Assembly: GCA_000499405.2 (NCBI GenBank) | Contig: HG738137.1 | Coordinates: 28,021,756-28,085,755, forward strand | From: Onchocerca volvulus | Lineage: Eukaryota; Nematoda; Chromadorea; Rhabditida; Onchocercidae | Direction: 5' to 3' | DNA: 64,000 nucleotides | In this document: one piece after another, positions 1 through 14,100 of the stretch | Position numbering within the stretch: position 1 is the stretch's first letter | Layout of the letters: every line of letters begins with the position of its first letter | Position numbers and translations under genes: made by a program | The notes under the pieces: generated by a model | The model's database searches: none | What the model saw: the letters and a program-made list of their open reading frames with translations, nothing else | Told to the model about the DNA's origin: nothing

Positions 1-2340
1 TGCATACATTTCCTCTTTTTCTTTTCTTTTAATTTTTACTTTTAATTTCAATTTTTAAAAATCGCCTCAGTTTTTTGCCAATTCTTCATTTAATTCCAAA
101 ATCATTAGTCAATTTATTTCAATATCATTAGTCAACGTTTGCACAACCAAACTAATCACTGATGCAATAATTAAAATGACACTATAATATAATGATATTT
201 TTCATATACTGATATGATAATGTATTGTATTATTTTATTACTGCTAATTAAAAGTTGCATAATTTTAGATGAAAAAATTAAGATTTTCTTATTATTCGTT
301 ATAGATTAATTCATTTCATGCAAATAATCATTTTCATTTAACACAAGAAATTAATTAATTTTTGGATATTCTCAAATTAGAAAGTTTTTCTTTTTCCGCA
401 TATAAATTAAATAAAAGCAAGAACTAGAAATTTTGGATACAAATTAAATTTTTCTCTTTTTTCTTGACTACGAGAGAAAAAACTTGAATCATTTATTCTT
501 GTATTTCATTTAGTCAAGAGGAAGCATTTATATGCCATACATTAAATAAAAGTAATTTTAATTCAAAAAATGACAAATATCTATGATCGACAAAGATATT
601 TACGCTTGTTTTCACCTTTTTTTTTTTTTAGAAAATGAAATTTTGAATGTTCTATAAGTTAATTGTTGGGATGAAAAGCAACTAATGCGAAAGATTTGGC
701 CTAGATGAAAGAATATCCAAAAATACTATTAGATTTTTATTTTCCTTTCTTTTTTTTCCGAATTTTGATTTTCAATTCAATTTTCTTTTTTTGTCTAAAT
801 GAAATGATAATGCATGGCAAATGTCCCTTTTTTTTATATTCAAAAAATGAAACTAGAATTTTCGGTATATTTTGGAAGCAACGATTAGTAGAAGTTCATC
901 TTTTTCAACCATTAACAATTATTAAATGGATAGATTGTTTCTTGTCATAATTTAAATTTAAGAAATTTCGAAACATGTAATTCGCGTCTGCACTGTATAT
1001 CTTCTATCAAATTCAGGAAATCCTGGAAGTTATACGGATGATGTATATTTTTCAGGATCAACTAATCAAAAAGTGAAATAAAATTGAATAAAAAATATTG
1101 CCAGCAATAAGAAATATTGTTCCCTAACTATTTTTACTTATTAAAATCTTAATTCAAGACAAAAAAAATTGATATTAGTAATCAGAAAAAATAACAAAGG
1201 CTAAATGATATATAACACATACCTTAATTTATATATCAAAGTTAAAATATGTGACATACGCATCCTTTAACTTCTGTAACTTCTATTACGTACGCCATTT
1301 CTTTCACGTAAAAGGAACAATTGAATTATTAATTGTAATAATATTGTTAGGATGTCAGTAAAAGTACTGTAACTCAGAGATAATATTTGAAACAAAACTT
1401 CTTGAAAATTATAATATAAAACATTGTCGAAAATTATTTTCTCATTCTGCATTTCCTCAAATGATATATCAATGACATTTAAATGAAACATTTACTGGCT
1501 AATTTTAAAATTCATTAATTTTTGAATTCAACCAAACACATCTAAAATTTTTTATTGAAATAACTGCAGCTTTATTTCGGTATTTGATTATTGATTAATT
1601 TACTGTAAGGAAAAAATTACCCAGTAGATAGCAACCATAGATAGGAATAGTAGAGTAATTCAAAATAAAGCAATTGCTCCATTAATTTCTTCCCACAATA
1701 ATTGATGATAGATTTGAATAATGAAACAATTTTAAATTTACGTTAAAATTAACCAGGATTTAGGGTAAAATCTTAGAATAAAATTTAAAAAATTTTGTCA
1801 AAAAAGTTTTGTCTCTAATAAAAAAGTTTATATTTTTCGAGTCACAAGTTCAGGACAAAATTTTGTAAAATTTAAAAATTTCACTAAAATCTTAACATTT
1901 ATGTTTTTAGAATTTAACTAGGTAGAAAAAAAAAAGAGCGAAAGAAGAAAATTTGCAAATACCATAAAGGAAAATGAAAAGAACTAAGTGCTTGTTTTTT
2001 TTATTCATGACAGCTAATTTTATCAATTCAATTTACATGGTCGATAAATTTCCTAACTATATTATTGAAAGTTTGGCGAAAAATTTCCGCAGTGTTTTCC
2101 AAGAATTACCAAAAAATTAATGCATAAAAGCTTAATTTATTACAGTGGCAATTTACCATGACGAAGTCCAAATTTTTCTATGAGCATAAATTTTCTTTTG
2201 CAAAGAAAATTCAATTAAAAAGAAAAATCTTTCCTATAATTGAATATCTTCATGAATAAAAGTAACATAGCAAAATGAAAAAAAAAAAGGAAAAAAGAAG
2301 AAATGTTAACTTAAATCATAATGGACTATTCATCTGATCA
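1..2340. other. A+T-rich non-coding DNA downstream of gene 3
   Basis: No exon could be supported on either strand. The short open frames here are made of Phe/Ile/Lys-rich runs and have no matching splice context. Confidence 0.6.
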
Positions 2341-2346
2341 TTTATT
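2341..2346 (-). terminator. Candidate poly(A) signal of gene 3
   Basis: AATAAA on the minus strand about 355 bases past the proposed stop, at the edge where G+C-richer sequence returns to plain A+T-rich DNA. Confidence 0.3.
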
Positions 2347-2701
2347 GCTGGTTATATTATAATTATCGATTTTTTCATATTAATTGTTGGCCTTCTAAGT
2401 GAATCAAATCAATGGCCCATTAAAATTAATGGTGTTTGAGCGGAAGATTTTACGTTTTGTTCGTTCTCCAACAATTCTGTTCATTGAAAATAGCCATAAA
2501 TCCTGGAGCAGAACTTCTTGAAATACACACATTTAATGTCTATGCTTCATTCAAGCAAGTAAAGACGTCATATTCATTGGAAATTTGAAAATAAGTTAAA
2601 GACAATTCCTCTAATCATTCGCTTCACCGAATATAACAGCTTCATTACTCAGTAAGGTCGGGTCTTCTTTCCCCGCTTTGTTCGCTAAATCCGTTCCATT
2701 T

Positions 2702-2747
2702 CTAAATAACATTCTGGCTCATTTTTTCCTGCGAAAAAGAGTCCGGA
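2702..2747 (-). CDS. Gene 3 candidate terminal exon
   Basis: After acceptor CTTTCAG the phase-2 frame reads HPDSFSQEKMSQNVI and TAG. A second acceptor eight bases upstream (exon start 2755) gives HLSVRTLFRRKK and a stop, and a third at 2728 opens KNEPECYLEMERI. The G+C-richer DNA from 2440 to 2960 and an AATAAA at 2341 suit a last exon plus 3' untranslated region. A competing phase-2 terminal exon is at 7503-7470 (FSTTSYSNRS, stop). Confidence 0.3.
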
Positions 2748-5700
2748 CTGAAAGACTGAATTTGAGCAAACACTGGTATATATGTTTATGTTATCATATT
2801 GGTCACGCAGTACAAATTATTCATAAAATCAATTTGGGAATAAGTAATTTAACTGATTTTATTATAAAAATTTGTGACAGCGGCCAAATACGATTACCTC
2901 AAGCATGTATACATTATTGGAAAAGACATTAATAAATCATACGTTGAAAGAATCGTATTTTGCCATCATCATAAATGTTTATGATAAAATTAGTTAGGCT
3001 GTTTATTTCAGTATTTTTTTTTTTTTTTGTCAGAAAGCTGCAGCATGGTAACATGGGCATATCGATGTTTCGCTCAATTTCAGTTCCTCAATTCAGGCTC
3101 TTTTTTTTGCAGAAGAAAAGGGCCAAAATGTTATTTTGGAATGTAAAATATTGACAATTAATAGGAAAGAATCGATAATTCATTGTAACGTGTAGCAAAG
3201 TTTTACTATCAAATGTTACATTGACAGTGGAATTGTGTTTTGGTGAATTTATTTTATTTCATAATTTTAAAATACAATAAATATAATTGTATTCAGTCGT
3301 TAATCACATTTAATGTGATCGATAATTTAAGGAAAAGAAATTGTTAAATTTATTCAAATTCAAAAAGAAAAAATCAATTAAAAGAATCGAAAAATTAAGT
3401 AAACCAAAAAACGATTTTAATAGCCTTACAGTGTATCATCCCATTTCATGATCTTTTGACTTCGTTTTGTTGATGAAATAAAAAATATTAAATAATTAAC
3501 GATACTGATTAATTGTAAATATAATATTTTTTTATCCAATAGGTTTATTTTTTCGAGAAAATTCAATCATCCAAAATTTTTTCCGTTATTAATTTTCGGA
3601 AAAAATACCAAATAAACATCTATTTGCTTTTTATCTCTATTTTTTCCTTGATCTTTATCATTTAATCCTTTTAACAATATTACGATATCGTTATCGAAAA
3701 GTGGTAAAATGCAAGCAATTTTTTAATAAACAAAAATAATTCCAAAAAAAAGCTGCGAAAGTAAAATATGAAATTACAATGATTCCTCATCAATGAATTT
3801 CTACAAACCTTATTTTCAATTTTCTCGATTATATGTTGCGATGGTGCTCATTTAGAAGATTTCAATATCTTTTTCCTTTCTCCTGTTTGAAATTTTCCCC
3901 AAAAAATACAAGAAATTAAAGCGAAAAGAGGAAACGAATTTGAATGAAAACGAAAAACCGAATCATATTTCCAGAAGATTGCATCATTTTTCTCATTCAT
4001 TTTCCTGTTCTTGAATGCATCAATTGTACTCGGAAGAAAAACTATTGTTGTGAAAGAATTGGAGAAGAAAAAAATCAATATTTCATATATTAACATATAG
4101 CATTACATATATATTTATAAATACATATACTCAAAGTATTCTTTCATGCATCGTGTATCAGCATTTCTTTATTATTTGCGAAATTTGCAAAAGATTCTTT
4201 CTATTAACAGAAATTTATCAGAGCATTGATAATACGATTTTCTGAATTTGCTGCATATATTGCACGATCGGAAATTAGCATTGTAAATCAAGGAAGCGTA
4301 AATTGAATTGTTAATTTTCATTAATTAGTAGATAAGCATAAATGCAGTAGATTTTCGGATTTAATTTGAAAAGATACAAAACAGAATATATATTAAAAAA
4401 TGTTTTCCAACTAAATGAAATGATAATTTTTTAGAAAAAAATAAGAAAATTAATATTCGTGTATTTTAAAGAAATATCTTTTTACGTGCTATTAGAGTTA
4501 TGTATTGATAATAGAAATAATATTTTACTTATTTTAAAAAAGTATGCTTTTACATACTGATAAAAAAATATAATGCTTATTTGTTCCTTAATTTAAGAAA
4601 AAAAAAACTGAAATCTGAGATTTTATTGAAATTCTTAAAAATATTCGTACAGAAAATTAAAGCAGCAATTATACACATCTTACGTCTAGTTCATATGTGA
4701 AATCAACTTGAATCATTTTATTTTGTCATAACACTGTTACATATCATTTATGGTCAGGATTTGAAATTTGCGTTATTCTCTTAATTCTGTAGTTTTTTCT
4801 TATCTAGAATAAGGGGTGCTTTTAAATGTTCGAAAATATGTGATGATTTATTTCAAATTAAGTTTATTAATAAAATATTGGAAGCATTATGGTAGCAATA
4901 TTAAAGCGAGAAGGAAGGTTATAAAAGAAAGAAAATTTTCAAGTTGATAGTTATTCATCAAAAATTTTAAAGTTATTCATAAATGAATCTTCTTAAAGAT
5001 AACATTTTAAATATTTATGAAGATCAAAAAAAAAAAAAAAAACTAAGCTATAAAATAAAAAAATCATATTAAATTAAAAATACTTCAATTTAGCAGCCAT
5101 AGAAAATTTAAAAAAAAAAAAAAAAAAACAAACAAATTTCTGAATTCTGTATAATAAGCATGAAAATAAAAATGAAAAATAGAACGCCATGACTAAACTG
5201 AAAATAAGAGAAAGGACGAAACGTTAAAAAATAGGAAGATGAAGATTAGAAACAGGAAAAAAGTAAAAAGAACATTGGTGATATGATAATTGATAAGGAA
5301 GGAAGATAACAGTACAGAAATGATTCTGTCATTCTGCGATTCGATAAGACAAGTAAATGATAGATACTGCTTTGAAAAAAGTATAAAAATGCATACGTAA
5401 AGTAAAATTCAAAATTATCATTCTGAAGAAAAAGCAAGGTTGATAAGATTCTACAGTTTGATATGATAGATAAATGATAGAAGAGAATAAAAAATATGAT
5501 AAGATATCAGGTTGATTATTTGAATTTGAAAAATGATGAGAAAAAAATACAAAGCAACTTTGTTAGGCATATAGATAGCATACGAATTATATAAGAAAAA
5601 TGGAATAGATCTTTTGTCATTCATAGTATATCGAATGAAAAATAAGGAAGATAAAATGAGAAAATAAAGGAAAAATGAGAATAAGATAAGTTTTATTTTA

Positions 5701-8700
5701 AAAAGTTGAAAAAATAAAAAAGTTTCAAAATTAAAAAAGATTGAAATAAACTTTGATAAGACAAAAAGAAATGTAAGAACCGTTAGTTGCAGTGCATTAA
5801 TAATTTTGCAACGCTAAAATTATCAGCAATAAATTGCTGCTCATTCTATTTTTAACAACTAAAAAACTATTACTAATGAATATTTTACATTTCCATTTCC
5901 TAATTGTTTCGAAAATTTTTGAAATTTTGCCAAGAAAATTAATTATAGTTCATCACATTTGATTAGTTAGGTATAATTCAAAAATATTTACATGCAAAAA
6001 TGCTTCAAATATTTCAGCGATTATAAAATCATGTTAAGAAAAATTTCTTCAAATAAATGGTTTGAATAAATTGCAACTTTAATAATTTCAAACTTTTTAA
6101 TTTCATAATAATCAAAAACTTTCTTGAATAAATAGAAAAATTTCAAATTTTAGAACTTTTAACTTTTATAACATTCAGAAAATAAATGTTAATGTTAATT
6201 TTATTTAATATTATTATTACAATGCTTCTTTATGCAGTTTAAAAACAAGAATCAATAGAGAGTGAAATATAGTGCGGAAAAAAAATTCAATTTTCGTCGC
6301 AACGAAAAATAAGAAATGAAATGAACATTGTATTAACTTTGACCTTGATTTGTGTGATCCATCTCATTTCAACGATGATAAATAGTACTTTTACAATATC
6401 AAATTAATAATTTGATATTTTCATGCTAATTTATATTTGCTTAATTAGATTATTACAGAATAAACATAAGATAAAATGGATAAATTTTTAGTTAGCAAAA
6501 ATAATGATAATAAATATCAATTCAAAACATTTGAACACTAAAATAAGTTGAATTTGAAGCGTATTTTATTCAAACAATTCATTCATGAAAAAAAAAAAAA
6601 AAAAACGGAAATTTATGGCAAAGAACAATTATTAGTTTAAATAAATGGAAAATTACGGAAGGAAACGATTAAATAATGTTGTGTTTGTTTGTTTGCTATT
6701 ATCTTAATGATTTTTCATTTTCCTGAACATTGTATGTGTTTTAAAGAAAGGCCTGAAAGTAATTTTATCCTAATTTTTTCTTTTTTTTCTTTCTTTCACA
6801 ATTGCAGACTAATTTTATGACGAAAAGACGGAAAGTTCATATTTGCTACTTCATTTTCCATTTATTTATATTTATTTTATTTATTAATACCTTTTTCACT
6901 TTTTTATTCGATTTTTTAAATTTTGATTTCATTAATTATATTATCATTCCTTTACTTTTAATAAGATTTAAGTCATTTTTTCACTCTATTTGCCTTCTTT
7001 TTTTTTCATAGTTTTGAAATGATATTTTTGATTTTTCGAAATGTCTAATTTCTCTTCGAAATCAACAAGCTTGATCAAAAGAAAAATGATTGCTAATCAA
7101 TCATAAAACTAAATAGATATATAGATTGTAGGAATAATTTGGTGTATATATGGAAAATTAAACGAAATTCAACAAAGGTAAAATTTGGTTATCTTATAAT
7201 AAATTTTCTTTATATTTTAAAAGAACATGTACTTTACCTTAAAAAATGGCTTGAAATATTCGAAGTACATATACAAATCTACTTTTATTTTAAATAACTT
7301 TTTATATTTTCTAGAAAATTTTAACATCAAATTGAAAAAATATGTACTTTGAATGAAACATTCTCAGAATCGGATAATATCCTTGAAATTTGAAGTAGCA
7401 AGTATTTGTCAGAAGAACAATAGTACAGTATGAGCGGGAGCTACAGTAGCAACAATTACTGCGGTGATTTTAGGAACGATTACTGTAGCTGGTAGTAGAA
7501 AAACTGAGTTATGTGAAAATGTCAAACGATGATAAATGAAGAAATACTTCAAACGAAAATGAAATAGATTTGGTAAAAATGAAATAACCCTAAAGCATTT
7601 AAAAAAAAAACAAACGATGACAATAGTTGACTTGTCATTGAGACTAAAAAAAAAAAAAATAGACATTGAAAAATAGAAATTATTCGTTTTTCAATTTCGA
7701 TTCTTCCCATTTTCATTCTCTTGATATTTTGTATTATGGTGAACGAAGTGTCAAATCCCTCGGGAAATCTTGCGGGATATCGAATAAAAAAATATTCTTC
7801 AAATCCTATTTTAACCGTTCATTTCCTTCCTTTCTCTTTTTTTGTTTTGTTTGTCATCTTTATCATTAGTTATTTTAGCTAATCCTATTAATCCTATAAT
7901 CACTGATAACATTCACTTTCTATTTTCCTGCTCCGTCAAACTTCATTTTAATGACAACATTTATAAACAATAATTATGAGAATAATTTTCAGTATAAATA
8001 AAACAAAATTTCGGCTTTAAGACTAATTAATATATCGATTCACGCTTTTTTTTTAAAGTAATCATTTCCTTTCTTTCCTTCTTTTTTTTTCTCTGATACT
8101 TATTTTTTTGATTATTCGAAAATATTACTTTATCATGCACTATCACTCCAGTTTTTTCCCATTTTTCTTTTCTTTTGACATTTGTTCAAATTAACGAAAT
8201 GTATCTCAAAAAGAAAATGACAATATGGTCCAACACTGTCAACCAAAAATGTCATCAAATCTCTTTAACAATATCATGACAAATAATCTAAAGAACAAAA
8301 GAAAATAAAAAGGGAAAAATTAGTTTCATATTTATTATTGCAAATGATCATTTATGGATTATAATAAGCATTTTAGCGTTATTATAAGTTGAAATTTAAT
8401 AGTTTTTTTTTTTGTTCTGTCTTTTAAAATTCAAATTTTAATAACACATTAACAATTTCATTTTGTTTAAAAGCGCTCAAATTGTTAATGCAGTAATTAT
8501 CAAACAAAATATAATATTCGAAATCATCAAAAATTAAAAGTGTCAATTTTTCGATATGCAGAATACTTATTAAAGACTATTTATTTCATAATAGATATGG
8601 GAAGAAAAAAAAAAAGAAAAATGAATGAATTTTCCCAGTAGAATTTCAGATTTAAATAAACGATAATATTATTTGCAATGTAATTTATAAACGCTGAAAT

Positions 8701-11125
8701 TTCGCAATTAAAATTCTTATATTTCCGTAAAAGAAAAATCTCGCAATTAAAATTATTATATTTCGATAAATTTAAGAAATGTTTTTAATGCTTCTATATT
8801 TTTCCGGAAAAAGAACAAGGCTATTTACCGAAATCTTTCGGTAGATTTCATACTTCAAATGAGCAATTTAGCGCTACATTTCGCAATTAGAAAAATTGCG
8901 GTTGAAAAATCAAAATTAAGATCGAAAAAGAGATGAAATTCAGCAAAGGATATATGTACATATATATGGTTGAAGAAAGACAGGAAGTAATATGCAAGTA
9001 AAATATATTTAAATTTTTCTTTTCCTACTTTTTTTTTTCGCAAAAATTAGCCGTTTCGATCATAGAATTTGGGGTCATAGAATATGAATTTAAATAAATG
9101 AATGAAAAGTAAAGGAAGAAAGAAAAATTGATCAAAAAATAAGTCAAAATGAATTATTCAATTTTTCTATGTATTTTGTTTTCTTGAATCATTTTAATTT
9201 ATATTTTTCTTTTTCGTATATTTCATAATAATAATTGATTTAATCTTCACAAATTTTAAATAATGTTAATGAGCTAATTGAAAATTATTCAAAATTGAAT
9301 GTAATGAATGTAAATACGCAAAAATTTTGAATATCACAGATAAAGATTTGTAAAGAAAAATTGATTATTAAATGATGACAACAAATTTTGATGTTTTCAA
9401 TTATTAATAGATTGAAAATTTGCAGGAGAATTTCAAGCGGAATTCATCAAAATCGGAAAAAACAACTAAAGATAAGAAATAAAATAATAAAATTTCAAAA
9501 TGGGAAATGAAATTTTTTGTAGTTGTTTCTCATTAATTTTTACTTTAATTTTTAATTTTTTTTTAGCTGTTTTCATAAAATAATTAAACTCCAAACTTTC
9601 TCGATTATTTTCGTTAATATTAATGGATATAGTTTTCATTTTAAAGCACAAAATTCTAATCAGATAGAAGAAAATATATGTTGATAATAATATAAATGAT
9701 TCAAATTATGAGTTATTTCTCGAAAATATAACATTCTAATATTCTATATTCAATTATAATAACTCTTACATTTGATATTTGCTCTATAAATAAGCTAATT
9801 TTTATTCTCCAGAAAGAAAAAAGTCGATTATATTAAGTTCAGTTGATTACAATTTGAATCGATCCAAAAATTTTGTTCAAATTCTCTTTTTTCAAAATGT
9901 GCGAAAAAAATCAATAAAAGTATTGGTTTATGATAAAATATTGAAATATAGTAAAATTTTCGATAATCAAATTTTAAAAGATCCAAATAATCAAATATTT
10001 GAGCAATATACATATGCAGTAATAATTAGTTGGTAAGACTAATTTAATACTAATTATAATTTGCAAAAATTTAAAAAAACTCAGTAGAAAATAAAGAATT
10101 TTTAATTATAAAAATTTTAATTAAAAATAAGTTTCATTTCTTGATAAACAAACTTACTGCGATGGATTTGCGGCTTCTTTGATCTTTGCCATTAATAGGG
10201 CGCATGTTTTAACATCGCTCACATCGACAACTCTGAAATTTTTAAAGTTTTTAATTTCTCATTTTTTCTTCTTCCACGGATTTAAAATCTAATGTTTTGT
10301 TAATTTGTTTTGGCAAATAAAAATTAATTTAAATATTACACTGAAATTAAAGGAATAGTTAACATAGAAAAAAAGCAGGAAATCAAGAAAAATTTTCCAC
10401 AAAGATAAATAAAAATTTTGAAAATCTAAATGTTTCGGAAAATTTTGCGTCTTTAAAATTTTTTCCCAAAAAAAAAGGAAGAAAAAGAGGGATTAAAACG
10501 GAAATCTTTTCCTAGCCTTTTTTTAATAATTTATAAAATTTACTCTCTACTAAAAGCAATAATATTTCATTTAAATGCCATAAAAGCTACTTATTTATTT
10601 AATTCATCGATTAAAGCTAATGAATTAAAAATTAAAATTCAGGAAAATTTACAAAATGTTCGTAAAAAAGGACAAAAAAAAAAAAAGAAAAATAAATTGC
10701 ACTAGAATATAAATGCACTCAATTCTGATTACTTCTCGAGGAGAAAAAAGAGAGTAAAGTTTTTTCAATTATTAAAATTTCAGTCAAGATAAAAATAATT
10801 TCTATCATTTCTAGAATATTCCGACTCATTTTCTTTCTTTTTTTTTTGATTGAAGGCTTTAAAATAAAATAAAAAAATTGTTTTCTTAAGCATTATTATT
10901 GATTGATAAATACACCATTTTTTCCAACATTAATTTCTGATAATCTTAAATTCCTTCGCTGATCATAACAATCATGCTGAAATGATACCTGTCTCATTCC
11001 TGATTGAAAAAAAAGAAGGATATCTAATTTGGAAAAAAAAACAATTTTTCTTCAAGTATTGAAGTCTGGATTAAAGGGAATTATTTCACAAGCAACTTTT
11101 TTTTCAAATATGAATAAGATATTCC

Positions 11126-11158
<33 letters not shown>

Positions 11159-14100
11159 AACGATCAAAAAAACGGTTCAGAAAGCAAATTTAAAAAAAAA
11201 AAGAACTCCGATAAATATGAAAAATGTAAAAATGAAGATGGAAAACCTGAAATTACTGCAAAGTTGGATTGATAAATTAGAAAAAAGAAAAAAAAGGAAA
11301 GCAAATGATGAAGAAGGCTTATTGCTTTTTTGCTAACATTTTCTTCGAGAAAAAGTGCAATATGCAAAATGCATAAAAATGCTCGAAAAAATAAAATAAA
11401 GGTTGCTTTAAAGAGAAATCTATTGGAACATACACACACACACACATACATACGCATATATAAAAAATGTATTTAATGCAATCATTTTGCCTTTTAAAAT
11501 GCATTTTATTCGTTTGATGACAAATGACAAGAAAGCGTGAAATTGTGACATAACGCTACTAATTTCTCTTTTTTCTTCCTTTTTTTTTCAACTTATTAAT
11601 ATTAAAAAATTTTGCATTTTCGCCACATTTCGCTTTTCTTTAACTCTCATAATAATGAAAGTTTTAAACGGAAATTTTTTATTGTAATATGATATGATAT
11701 TTGATAATTATTTATTACTAATGAGAGAATAATGTTTTTCCGAATGTTAATGATTATTCTTGCCATGAATATTATTTGGCGATATGTATGAAAAGAAAAA
11801 AAATAGGAAATTATATAAAAATAACTGAAATATATGAATTAAACAAAAAATATTAGCAAATGAAGTAAATTTGTCAAGTTAATAAAAGTAACTAAAATCA
11901 CAATACGAAAATTTAGAAATAAAAGAGTATATTTTAGCTTTAAGAAAAATTATATAAATATAAAATGAAATATATAAATAAAAAAAAATAATATAAATAT
12001 ATAAAAGCAAATCTTGTCAAGTAAATAAGACAGTTAGACAATAAAAAAAATTAAAGATTAAATAAGTAGTTAAAGGATTGTGATTTATGCTAAATAGATA
12101 TGTCAAAAATATTAATACGGATGAAATGACGGGCTAAAAAAGAAGTAAGAAATTTAAGAAGTAAAGTTTAGAAGGAAAAAATAATAATGAAAATGGAAAG
12201 ATAAACAAGGAAAGAAATTTTGACAGCTAAATGTCAAAAAATTAGTTAAGAAAAAATTGAAAAAATGGAAAAAATTGTTTGATGCTTATATTTTTGATCA
12301 AAAATAGTTTTATTCCGAAATTAAAAATTTTCAAATTCAAATTAAATTAAAAATTAATCTTTCTGGATAAAAAATGAAAAAGATGTAACTGAAGAATAAA
12401 CTAAATTAAAATGCAAACGAATAAGTACAACTTAATAGATGGAAAAATAATTAGAGATGGAAAAAACAAATAAATAAAAGAAAATAAACAAACAAATAAA
12501 TCGAGCAAATCTTTTCAATTAATATGCGAAATAGCTATTATTGATGAATTCTAATAAATGAAATTCATTTTCATTTCAAGTTTTTCATTAATATTTCTAA
12601 ATTTATGAAATGGAAAAATACCGAATATCATTCAAATTCAAATTTTTTTTTATTTTCTGGTCTGTTATTTAATTTATTTTTTAAATGTAATGACAGAAAT
12701 CGTTAGTTTTGTATGAATGAATAATTTGGCTCTTAATTTTTTCGGTTAAAATCGATAATAAGATTGGAAAAAATGACACTGCTTCTAAACTCATATCCGA
12801 AATATCGCTATAAATCATGTTGTAAAACTATGACATATTGAAGCAGAAAATGATAAAAATGATAATAGTAAGAATAATAATGAAAGACATTATGATAAAT
12901 GCTGAAAATAATTGAAAAATATCAATGAAAATATGATTAAAATGATCTTTGTAACAATAAAAGAAAAATATGACGGTAATTAATTAGATAAGTTATTACG
13001 ATAAAGGAATATTAATAGCAACAGACGATTATAACTAATGATAAAAATGATGATAATCTACGAATTGATAATATTAGTTGATGCTTGATAAGGATAATGA
13101 AAGATATTTGAATTGAGTAACTTCAAATCCATTAAATGATCAAAATAAAATAAAAAGATGAATTCAAATTGAAAATGAATTGACATATTTAAAATAATAT
13201 CTGCTTAATCAAGAAATAATACCAATTTTTGCTTTATAAAAATTTTTTGCTTTATATCATACATGCATTTGTCAAGTAAATATAATCCTACCATAAATTA
13301 TTTTATTGCTTTTTGTTTTACTTTTGACGACTCATTAATTATTATTTTTTTTTTCCAAATTTAATTAAGACCAATTAAAACGGTATTAAATAAAATCAGT
13401 TATAATAAGATGGAAATAATTTGTAAATGCAAGTTATTTGGACTCGAATTGCTTTTTTACATTTTTCATTATTAATTTCTGGAATAGTATGAAACAAAAA
13501 GAAAAAAGAAAAAAACTCAACTGAAACTAAAAATAAATTTCGAGAGGTTTCGCTTAATTAAAATTACAAGTTTGCGAAACTTTATTTTTGTATTTTTTGA
13601 TCAATGATCAATGATTAGAAGCTTCTTCTTAATGGCCAATTATCGAATGGAGCAAAAAGATTCATTTCTTTGATGATTGACAATTTGTTTGATTTGTATA
13701 AAATTTATGAAGCGAATTGAAACGATGGAAAAGTTTGATAAGTGGATGTATTCGTCTAAAAGCGATAATCAAGAAATTTGAAGTGTTGTTTTCGTTTATT
13801 TTTATAAAATATTGGTTATTAATGCCTCTTAGGCTGATTAATATGCATTTAGACCGAGTAAAATAATAAGTTGAAAATTTCAGTCCAAAAGAGCAATTAA
13901 ATTTTCAGCTATTTATCAAGTTTTTCTTTTCTCTTTTCTTCAAATTTTTTTTTATATTTTTCATTTTGTTCTTCACTTTTTTTTCGTATCCGAATGATTA
14001 TTCGATAAATATCTTCAAACATTAATAACATTCATAACATTATCATGATTATAGTTATCATTGTTATCAGTAGCATCATTGCAATCATCATGATAGTAAT

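Noticed and set aside
705..950. Open frame of 81 codons on the plus strand
   Set aside because: Made of Phe/Ile/Asn runs from T-rich DNA, with no splice context or homology sense.
3848..4096. Minus-strand frame of 82 codons
   Set aside because: Some mixed composition, but no acceptor/donor pair in phase and no recognisable motif.
7409..7666. Minus-strand frame rich in Val/Ala/Thr at its end
   Set aside because: Arises from a short ACAGTA-rich patch; the only possible use is a different frame as a tiny alternative exon at 7470-7503.
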